Under the pieces are notes generated by a model that did not search any database, was not told the origin of the DNA, and worked only from the letters and a program-made list of their open reading frames with translations. Positions 48,601-55,619 of a stretch of 64,000 nucleotides of DNA are shown here, piece by piece (positions within the stretch are counted from its first letter, which is position 1; each line of letters begins with the position of its first letter). Made by a program: the position numbers and the translations under genes. Source of the stretch: Symbiodinium sp. CCMP2592 (Eukaryota; Sar; Dinophyceae; Suessiales; Symbiodiniaceae); NCBI GenBank assembly GCA_905221615.1, contig CAJNDT010000007.1, positions 186,001-250,000 of the forward strand, written 5' to 3'.

Positions 48601-48970
48601 AAACCGAACACTTAGACCTGGCCAACGGTGTGGGGAGCAACCCCGATGGGGCAGGGACTTAAGTAAGGCAACCTCGAGAGGCTCGACTGGCACTCTGCCT
48701 CTGTCGATCCAAGTCGCAAGGCTCCCTAACTAACGTGACAAGCATGGATGGCCTCCCCTCCTGGTTGGGAGAAAAATAAAAAAGCCACAACCACTGGACC
48801 ACCCCACCCAGCACTTTAGCCCATGTGCCCGGGTGTCATATGCCACTGCCCTGGCACGTTGGCCCCAAGGCGGTCCAGGTACCATCGACAACACCTGACA
48901 CCCGGCCAACGGTGTCCACGAACCGAGATGGGCAGTCGATCCGTGTGGGTAAGGTGGCACTCTGCCTCTG
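48600..48970. ncRNA. structured repeat, copy 6
   Basis: Starts with the tail of a preceding unit (GGCCAACGGTGTGGGGAGC, then GGCTCGACTGGCACTCTGCC). The stem is ACCCAG (48805-48810) with CCGGGT (48828-48833): five of six pairs. Loop CACTTTAGCCCATGTGC. Second pairing GTTGGCC (48857-48863) with GGCCAAC (48904-48910). Word A follows at 48957. Confidence 0.55.
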
Positions 48971-49009
48971 TCGCTCCAAGTCGCAAGGCTCACTAACGTG
49001 ACAAGCATG

Positions 49010-49262
49010 GATGGCCTCCCCTTCAGGGCTGTAAGCAGATTGCGAACAACACCCACTGGACCACCCCACCCGGCACTTTAGCCCATGTGCCCGGGTGTCA
49101 TATGCCACTGCCCTGGCACGTTGGCCCCAGGCGGTCCAGGTACCATCGACTCAACACCTGACACCGGCCAACGGTGCCCACGAACCGAGAAGGGCAGTCG
49201 ATCCGCGTGGGTAAGGGCAAGATCTCAAGGCAAGTCAACATGTCACTACGGCCTCCCTTCTT
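49010..49262. ncRNA. structured repeat, copy 7
   Basis: Stem ACCCGG (49068-49073) with CCGGGT (49091-49096), six of six pairs. Second pairing extends to GGCAC+GTTGGCC with GGCCAAC+GTGCC around one bulged G (left arm about 49115-49126, right arm 49166-49178). Flanked by GGCCTCCC at both ends. Confidence 0.55.
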
Positions 49263-49264
49263 TG

Positions 49265-49650
49265 TTCAATCACAACCCAAAACTATTTAAAAAGATTAAA
49301 TATTAAAAATTATTAACTTCAACAACAAATAAACAACAATTTTGTAGACATACAGCAGCAGGAAACCAGGTAGAACAACAGGAAGCCAATTGACTCACTC
49401 AGAAACAAAATTCACAAACATGTATTTTTTACACCAAAAATAAAATAAAAGAATTTTAACAACTGTAAAACACAAAAAAACCTATTTAAAAAACTTTTAA
49501 ATACAAAACAATACTTTTAAATACAAAAAAACACTTTTAAACACAAATAAAGCCAACCACATACAAAAATGAGATTTTGGGTTCCTTTCATATAAGCCTT
49601 GTTGATCTAAACCCTGTGGTTCTGGTTCGGCGCAAAGGGTTAAGGATTAA
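49265..49650 (-). mobile_element. 5'-truncated LINE 3' end, antisense
   Basis: The reverse complement of about 49610-49650 matches the last codons and stop of the LINE at 12.47-12.51 kb (CCGAACCAGAACCACA then GGTTTAGATC). The following A/T-rich tract corresponds to the LINE 3' tail. It abuts and probably truncates the plus-strand ORF starting at 49650. Confidence 0.8.
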
Positions 49651-50759
49651 ACAAGCAGCATCCTGAGGTGATGGCCAAGCTGGAGAAAACTCTCCAACCA
49701 AGACTCAATCAATTCAAGGTCTTCTTCCACAAAGGAGATAGCTGTCGATACTGCAAACTTCGTGTGGATGCCCCGGGTAGACATGCTCAGCAGTGCGTCC
49801 CATTACTGCAGGTGCACGTACTGCAGGAGGTAGCGCGCCAGCAGCTCAGCAAGCAGCCCCGCGAATATACTCGAGAAAAGTCCACGGCATCGGCAAAGAC
49901 AGTCACAAAGAAGCCTTCAGATTCAATGCCAGGAATTCCTCACCCCGTGTTTAGACTGGAAGGCTTTCTCCTGCTAGCCAATACTCGCAACCACTGCTAT
50001 GCCAACTCAGGTCTGCAGTGTCTCCACTGGCTATCAGATCCTTCAGAGGCGACTTTTCAAGAGGCATCCCGGATCAGTCAGCTTGCGAGAATAACCCCTG
50101 AACACAGAGTCTTCTCGGAGCTCACCATGGGCTGGCTCTTTGACGGAGGCCAGCACGACTCTGCTGAGTTCCTGCAGCAAGTGTTTCGGAATCTCTCTGC
50201 ATCAAGATTTGGACAGTGGGAAACTAGAGCCTCAGTACCGGAAGGCGTTATAGTTGACGAAGAAGGGGGCTCTCCCATTCATCTTGCCACGGCGATCAAG
50301 ACCAACCTACAGGACATGCTAGTGGCATGGTCGTTTCAGGAGCGCTCATGTGCTCTCATAGAAGCTTCACAGCAGGTGTGCTTAGCCTTGCCGAGATTCG
50401 CAGGAGAAGACAAGGATCACACTCGCATCACAATTCCACAGCAAGTCCAGATCCCTGTCTTCCTGGACCACACATCCCGAGTTTCGTTCTGTACCTACTC
50501 AGTAGAGGCAGTGATCCTTCACCTAGGAATGGAGTCCACTAGTGGCCATTACCGTGCAGCTGTACGCACAGCAGATACCTGGTATGTTGGTGATGACTCC
50601 CACCCCCCTAGTCTCTGTACCCTCGAAGATCCCCTGCTTCAAGAAAATAGCTACGTCATCTTCCTAGCTTGCAGCGCCGTCTCTCACGAGCCCCAGGACG
50701 TAGCCAATCTCCCGAGTAATGTCTCTGCAAGAGCTCTTCCAGCGAGCATCGATGGATGA
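49650..50759 (+). CDS. zinc finger plus ubiquitin-specific-protease-like domain, 5'-truncated
   Basis: Open from about 49650, with an in-frame ATG at 49671. The codons before it (LNKQHPEVMAKLEKT) look like the end of a C2H2 finger cut by the adjacent LINE fragment. A second finger follows: CRYCKLRVDAPGRHAQQC. Residues about 95-340 resemble peptidase family C19: Cys box NTRNHCYANSGLQCL (Cys about 110), QHDSAEFLQ like the family QQDAxEFL, and His box SGHYRAAV..WYVGDD (His about 294). It would cleave ubiquitin-like conjugates, if active. The fingers resemble those at the C-terminus of the LINE, so I infer a LINE polyprotein tail. Its end overlaps the next ORF by 41 bp. Confidence 0.75.
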   Translation, partial: NKQHPEVMAKLEKTLQPRLNQFKVFFHKGDSCRYCKLRVDAPGRHAQQCVPLLQVHVLQEVARQQLSKQPREYTREKSTASAKTVTKKPSDSMPGIPHPVFRLEGFLLLANTRNHCYANSGLQCLHWLSDPSEATFQEASRISQLARITPEHRVFSELTMGWLFDGGQHDSAEFLQQVFRNLSASRFGQWETRASVPEGVIVDEEGGSPIHLATAIKTNLQDMLVAWSFQERSCALIEASQQVCLALPRFAGEDKDHTRITIPQQVQIPVFLDHTSRVSFCTYSVEAVILHLGMESTSGHYRAAVRTADTWYVGDDSHPPSLCTLEDPLLQENSYVIFLACSAVSHEPQDVANLPSNVSARALPASIDG

Positions 50760-51618
50760 GAGCTCTGCCCCTAAACGGGGAGATGTAGGTCCGTCAGGTG
50801 GAGATTCTCCCCTGAAGCGACAGCGTGGCGGAGGTACTCCCCAGCAACGAGGCAGAGGACAACAGCGAGGGGGCAAAAGCAGGGGACGAGGAAGCGGAGG
50901 CCGAGGGAATGGAGCAGCCAGAAACCAAAATGGGAACAGTGGCAACACTCAGCAGGGACAAGGCAATGTATCGAAAGAGTTGATCAATGCCATAGCGCGG
51001 TTAGCACTCCGACATGACGAGCAAATTACAGCACTTGCTTCGGACGTGACGTTCGTCTCGTATGTTCGAACAGAAGATCATTCTATTCTTCCCCACCTCT
51101 ACGAAGAATCTCAGCGAGTCAAGAACAGCCCCACAGGGATCCTTCCCAGGGCAGCTCTGACCTTGAAGCTTCTCCGTGAACTTAAGGAGAGACTGGTGAC
51201 TACCAGCCGGGATAAAAGCATACAGGAGCGCCTGCAGAATGATGAGCTGATGACGCCGGACGGCGATTGGCCGTTCCTGGAGTGGAGCTCCACCGATCAG
51301 AAGATGACAGAGTCGGTGGAAGATCCTCTCACTACGGCTCAAGTTGTTTCAGGATTGGGGGACGCAATCACCCGAATCTCCTCCGATCCGGAACACATCA
51401 AGCTCTTCAAAACTTCGCGGCCATTGGCTGAGAGCATGACGGGAGGTCCAGTCCGAATCCAGATCCAGCTGTCAACCAGGGCGGCCACATCTGATTTGCA
51501 GGACACCTTGCAGTCCCTAGTTGGTAATACCGCCTTTTCGCTCATAAATGCGGATTTTCAGCGAATGGGAACTCAGCCCTCGCCGCTGGTTCGCCAGATT
51601 CGCGATTTGCTCTCCTGA
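50719..51618 (+). CDS. RGG-rich RNA-binding-like protein
   Basis: 299 residues (MSLQELFQRASMDESSAPKR). Residues 25-75 are Arg/Gly-rich (RGRGQQRGGKSRGRGSGGRG), typical of RNA binding. A helical domain follows (IARLALRHDEQITALASD, TLKLLRELKERLVTTSRD). It could serve as the nucleocapsid-like or gag-like partner of a retroelement. Word B is read near the N-terminus as GGDSPL and GGGTPQ. The start overlaps the preceding ORF in another frame, as is common in retroelements and unusual for dinoflagellate host genes. Confidence 0.65.
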   Translation: MSLQELFQRASMDESSAPKRGDVGPSGGDSPLKRQRGGGTPQQRGRGQQRGGKSRGRGSGGRGNGAARNQNGNSGNTQQGQGNVSKELINAIARLALRHDEQITALASDVTFVSYVRTEDHSILPHLYEESQRVKNSPTGILPRAALTLKLLRELKERLVTTSRDKSIQERLQNDELMTPDGDWPFLEWSSTDQKMTESVEDPLTTAQVVSGLGDAITRISSDPEHIKLFKTSRPLAESMTGGPVRIQIQLSTRAATSDLQDTLQSLVGNTAFSLINADFQRMGTQPSPLVRQIRDLLS

Positions 51619-51844
51619 TCTCTTCCTGAGGAATAGATCATTGATCGGACTTGCCCCACGAGCGGGCCGGCCTGGTGCTAAGAGCTAAGTCGAAAAGTAA
51701 CCCCCTTAGCAGAGGAGCTACTCCCACCCTGTGCACAATCGCGAGGAGGCTGTGGCATCTTTCGACGAGCTGCGAGGAGGCCCTCCCGCGGAGCACTCTG
51801 CATGATGCAGGGATCTCTGGTAGAGCATCACAGACGTTCCTCTT

Positions 51845-52375
51845 TTGGATAAAGCGTTCAGGCTGAGAAGCTTTCAGGTTCGGCAGTGCATTCCCTCCTT
51901 CTCCCAACATGTACGACCAGACGCCGACTCACTTGGCTATGCTATGATGTTGCTTCCGACGATAGCAGCCGTCCACTATCTGCACCAGAAGTCCCAAGGT
52001 TTGGAGATACTCCCCTGGGCGGTGCTCACAGAGCTGCGAGAGAGAGTGAAGGCGCTCGGGCTCATCACTAAGGACGAGATCCTAAACCTTTCCGTGGAGT
52101 TACTCCCGGAAAGCGGGGTCCGGCAGGTGATCAAGCACTTGCACGTCATCTCCGGCATAGACGAGTGGGGGCAGATCAGGTACCGACGGCGAAAAGTTCT
52201 GACCGAGCAGGGCTTAGAATATCTTACCCTAGCTCGCATCACCTCTGGGGAACTGGTGGCCCCAGAAAACATCTCCCTCCACAGATTCGACCTCGACTCT
52301 CTGGAGAGAGAGACTCACATAGTATCATACGTGAGTAAATTCTTATCGGTCGACACCAGAACAGTCTACCTGTAG
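51845..52375 (+). CDS. unknown protein of the same element
   Basis: About 176 residues with a TTG at the upper end of the frame and no clear start; RPDADSLGYAMMLLPTIAAVHYL begins the well-formed part. It is helix-rich (WAVLTELRERVKALGLITKDE) with a basic RYRRRKVLTEQGLEYLTLAR stretch. The 230 bp upstream contain protein-like text in other frames, so the 5' part may be frameshifted. No family recognised. Confidence 0.45.
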   Translation: MDKAFRLRSFQVRQCIPSFSQHVRPDADSLGYAMMLLPTIAAVHYLHQKSQGLEILPWAVLTELRERVKALGLITKDEILNLSVELLPESGVRQVIKHLHVISGIDEWGQIRYRRRKVLTEQGLEYLTLARITSGELVAPENISLHRFDLDSLERETHIVSYVSKFLSVDTRTVYL

Positions 52376-52459
52376 GAGGTGGAGGCTCTGAGGGCCACGT
52401 TCTTCGCCGAAGATCGCAAGTTGAATTTGGCTACATCAATGTGGGACGTGTCGTACAAT

Positions 52460-52665
52460 CGTCTCATGGGAGACTCTCCCCAACAATTGGAGGAGTTTCT
52501 CCCCTTGCCATGTGTGTACAGCTGGTGGAGTTTCTCCCCAGGGGTTTTTAAACAGTAGGAGAGCATCAGGTGGAGCTTCTCCCCTCGTCTTGGTGGAGTT
52601 TCTCCCCCAATGAGGGATGTACAGCTGGTGGAGGTTCTCCCCAGGGGTTTTTAACAGCTCTGAGG
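52460..52665. repeat. cluster of word B
   Basis: Six copies of the GGAG-NNN-CTCCCC type at about 52468, 52489, 52524, 52569, 52592 and 52627 in non-coding DNA. Two are embedded in longer repeats ending CCCCAGGGGTTTTTAA. Confidence 0.85.
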
Positions 52666-52846
52666 AGTGCAGACTCAAAAATGTCCCATCATCTGCCAAG
52701 TGCAACTCGGCACCTTCTGCAAAACACCTCCAATGATGCAGGTCCCTCTTTGTGGTGGGCTGGTGCTCAGACGGCCAATCACCTGTCAAGTGCCTGAAAT
52801 TCAGCTTGTGCCAACACATCGCAGGTTTCTCTCAAAAGCCAGCAAC

Positions 52847-53401
52847 ATGTCACGACCAGAGTCAACTCAAGATCCCTCGTTTCAGGATGAGTATGCGGAT
52901 TTCTGCCAGCGACGGATACGTGATCAACTTCCGCATGTCACATATAGAAATTTTTTGCGTCAGTGGAGGCGCTCCGCCCGTGCTCACGGCGAAAGTTATC
53001 CAGCACATAAAGGTGCCTCAAAAGGCACTGGTGGATTGGAAGAGCCGGGAAGTGGAAAGGGTGGAGTCACTCCCCCCCCTCCTCCTTCCAAAAAGAGAAG
53101 CACTGGGCAAAGCGAGGGTGGAGATACTCCCCCTGCAGCAAAGGCCAAGAGTGGAGATCCTCCCTCAGGGGACCCCTCTCCACAACAGGCCACCGATGAA
53201 CGAACTGAAGCGGCCCTCAAAGTACTTCAGTTTGCGGGGTATACTCCTTTCCCCAGTCTGATCACAGACTGCGCCGGCTCCATCACCGACCTGAACAACC
53301 ACAGAATCATGGTGACAGTGACCCAGCAACTCCGAGATGGCCTCGATCAGGCGGAGAGACCGACCCCGGAGATCGCCAATGCCCTTCTCGAGACCTTCTG
53401 A
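52847..53401 (+). CDS. unknown N-terminal part of the phosphotransferase polyprotein
   Basis: About 184 residues from the ATG at 52847 (MSRPESTQDPSFQDEY) to a TGA at 53399-53401. Ordered start (DFCQRRIRDQLPHVTYRNFL), then a low-complexity stretch of word B translations (GGVTPPPPPSKKRS, GGDTPPAAK), then DERTEAALKVLQFAGYTPFPS and an end NALLETF. The same frame continues without another stop into the Tpt1-like protein, so the TGA is either a mutated Trp codon or a readthrough site. Confidence 0.6.
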   Translation: MSRPESTQDPSFQDEYADFCQRRIRDQLPHVTYRNFLRQWRRSARAHGESYPAHKGASKGTGGLEEPGSGKGGVTPPPPPSKKRSTGQSEGGDTPPAAKAKSGDPPSGDPSPQQATDERTEAALKVLQFAGYTPFPSLITDCAGSITDLNNHRIMVTVTQQLRDGLDQAERPTPEIANALLETF

Positions 53402-54838
53402 GCTTCCCGCCGGGGCCTGGCCAATGAATCCCTGCAGTCGAAGCTTGGTTTCCCAACAGCGGAGGAGAAGGGATGGTTTAGATTTGAGTATTCTTCTCCG
53501 AACATACTTCCTGCCGGAGACAGCGAGGTTGCGTTCCACGGCACACACCTGGAATGTTTGCATGGGATACTAGCCACAGGAAGACTTCCACCTTCAACGC
53601 CGGATCTCTCAGGCACAAGAAGCTTCGAGGACCGCCCAGGAGTGTATCTCCACAAGCTTTCAAACAGGCATCTCGCGGCCGGATACAGTTGCCTGGTGAG
53701 GATAGGACCTCGCCACATATTCGTCCGGCCCATGATCGAGGCGGAAGCTGCTCACTCTGGATCGCAAAAACGTGGCAAGAAAACAAATCAACTTATATAC
53801 TCCTTTGACGCAGTGAAAATCCGAGCGCTGCTGCTCCAAATCTCAACAAAGGAGACTCTCTCCTTAGGCGATTATCTCCGCGAGTGGAGCGGAATGCTTG
53901 AGATTCCGCTTCGACAGGCTCGTGACTCATTCACAGCTCTGGGATATGATCTGCCTAGTGAAGCGGCCTCGTCAGATCGAGGAAAGGAAGGAGGAGTTCC
54001 TCCCCTTCCAGCTCCAGAGCCAGCGTCAGGGTCAAAGGGTGGAGTTCCTCCCCCGACTGAGATCGTAGAGATCACTGACTATAGCTCAGTCACACCAAGG
54101 AGCTCCTCTATTGTGGCATGGGAGGGTGAACCAGGTGACCTAGGCGACTATAGCACTGCCTCCACGAACCCAGAGACCAGCTTCTCGTTCGAAGTATCCA
54201 AAGCGCTGGCAGCATGCCTCAGGCACGGACATAGACCGTACATCAATGTCACTTCGGCAGGCTGGGCCAAGCTGGAGGACGTGGTGTCATGGCCACGAGT
54301 GCAGAACCAGAACGCCACGGCCGGCGACCTCATGGAGATTGTTCGTCACAACACCAAAGGCAGGTACGAGTTGGGAGACTGCCAAGGCAAGAAGTATATC
54401 AAGGCGCTGCAAGGACATTCTCGCTCGGACGTGAACTCGACAGAGGTGTTAGAGGAACTCACGGAGGAGATGCTCCCCGGAATGCTCTACCACGGCACAT
54501 TCTGGTCCTTGTACGACCCAATACGTCAACAAGGCCTTCTGCCACAAAACAAGATCTCCAAGGGCCGCGGCAAAGGAGGACGTGGCAGGGAGGGACGGCA
54601 GCATATCCATTTCGTGTCGGACAGCGACTATGGGAAACCAGGCGTCTCCGGCTTCAGAGAAAGCTCGTCCATGTTGGTGGCAGTAAACCCACGCAAGGCC
54701 TCACAGGCAGGGGTGAAGTTTTTCCGTAGCAAGAACGGCGTGATTCTCACCCCCACCGTCGTGCCTCCTTCTGTCATAGAGTACTATCAGAGCCTGAAAT
54801 CAGGCACTAAGTACGGAGGCGACAATAGGCCGCTCTGA
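53402..54838 (+). CDS. RNA 2'-phosphotransferase (Tpt1/KptA)-like protein
   Basis: Open in the same frame directly after the TGA; a TTG at 53558 is the first possible internal start. The first part reads EVAFHGTHLECLHGILATGRLPP, which looks like an ADP-ribosyltransferase-type HGT strand. After a linker with word B (GGVPPLP, GGVPPPT) comes the Tpt1 domain: FEVSKALAACLRHG, VTSAGWAKLEDVV, RYELG, YIKALQGHS, MLYHGTFWSLYDPIRQQGL, RQHIHFVS, FFRSKNGVILTPTVVPPSV. The family removes the 2'-phosphate left at tRNA splice junctions using NAD+. The core Arg (LRHG) and His (QGHS) are present; the family consensus has IRA before QGHS where this has IKA. Its association with a retroelement-like ORF array is unexpected. 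Confidence 0.8.
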   Translation, partial: ASRRGLANESLQSKLGFPTAEEKGWFRFEYSSPNILPAGDSEVAFHGTHLECLHGILATGRLPPSTPDLSGTRSFEDRPGVYLHKLSNRHLAAGYSCLVRIGPRHIFVRPMIEAEAAHSGSQKRGKKTNQLIYSFDAVKIRALLLQISTKETLSLGDYLREWSGMLEIPLRQARDSFTALGYDLPSEAASSDRGKEGGVPPLPAPEPASGSKGGVPPPTEIVEITDYSSVTPRSSSIVAWEGEPGDLGDYSTASTNPETSFSFEVSKALAACLRHGHRPYINVTSAGWAKLEDVVSWPRVQNQNATAGDLMEIVRHNTKGRYELGDCQGKKYIKALQGHSRSDVNSTEVLEELTEEMLPGMLYHGTFWSLYDPIRQQGLLPQNKISKGRGKGGRGREGRQHIHFVSDSDYGKPGVSGFRESSSMLVAVNPRKASQAGVKFFRSKNGVILTPTVVPPSVIEYYQSLKSGTKYGGDNRPL

Positions 54839-55109
54839 CTCCAGAAAGAGAGCCCCGCCAAATGGTGGAGTCGCTCCCCAAGCAGACTTTGCAGCCGCTC
54901 AGGCAATAAATCGGAGGCTAAAAGTTAAGGGTTAACTCAGCATGCATCAACTGCCAGCAACCAAGTATTCCGAGGTCAGATCCACAATTCGATGCAGAGC
55001 CTCGGGCCAAGTCTTTGCAAGTGAACTGCCAGCCAAAGGGTCACAAAAAGCAACTTTTGCATGTATCTCACACAGGCTCAATTCACCAGCTGTCTTGATT
55101 CCAGTAGCC

Positions 55110-55619
55110 ATGCCCGAAACTCCGAAGAAGAGTGGCACCAGAGCGAACTCCCGCACCCCTCCACCAGTGAGGCGTCGTCCTCACCTATCCAGGTCGCCGC
55201 CATCCAGTGATGCTATCCGGGAGTCAGACTCAGACGACGCAGTGGCACCCAAGGCTGATGCACCTAAGGGCCCGCCGCCGCCGGTGCCTGTCAATCTGTC
55301 GGGAAGTGGATCCAGCACAGATCGGGCACCAGGAGGCACAGGTAAGGCATCTGGAGTGCCAGTAAAAGGTGGAATCCCAGGAGGAGTCCCTCCCCTGGGA
55401 CCCCCACCAAAAGCTGTGACCTCCACGATTTCCCATCCGGGAACTGGAGAACTTTATGTCACGAGCACTGGTCCGGCAGGAGTTACTCCGCCATCAGCGA
55501 ACACCAACAACGAGTTGGAGATGGCGCCTGGCATGCCTCTACTGAGCGTATCATTGCCCCATCGCCTCTTTTTCAACATAGAGCTTGTGGTTCGCACTGA
55601 GCCTTCACAGCGAGTCTAG
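55110..55619 (+). CDS. low-complexity protein with word B translations
   Basis: About 169 residues from the ATG at 55110 (MPETPKKSGTRANSRTPP). Basic and Pro/Ser-rich start, a short acidic SDSDDAV segment, then KGGIPGGVPPLGPPPK and PAGVTPPSANTN from word B, ending FNIELVVRTEPSQRV. No domain. It is the last ORF of the plus-strand array, and word B is not seen beyond it. Confidence 0.5.
   Translation: MPETPKKSGTRANSRTPPPVRRRPHLSRSPPSSDAIRESDSDDAVAPKADAPKGPPPPVPVNLSGSGSSTDRAPGGTGKASGVPVKGGIPGGVPPLGPPPKAVTSTISHPGTGELYVTSTGPAGVTPPSANTNNELEMAPGMPLLSVSLPHRLFFNIELVVRTEPSQRV

Noticed and set aside
51797-51810. AGCACTCTGCATG as an outlying word A
   Set aside because: Two mismatches in the core and no flanking similarity; likely chance.
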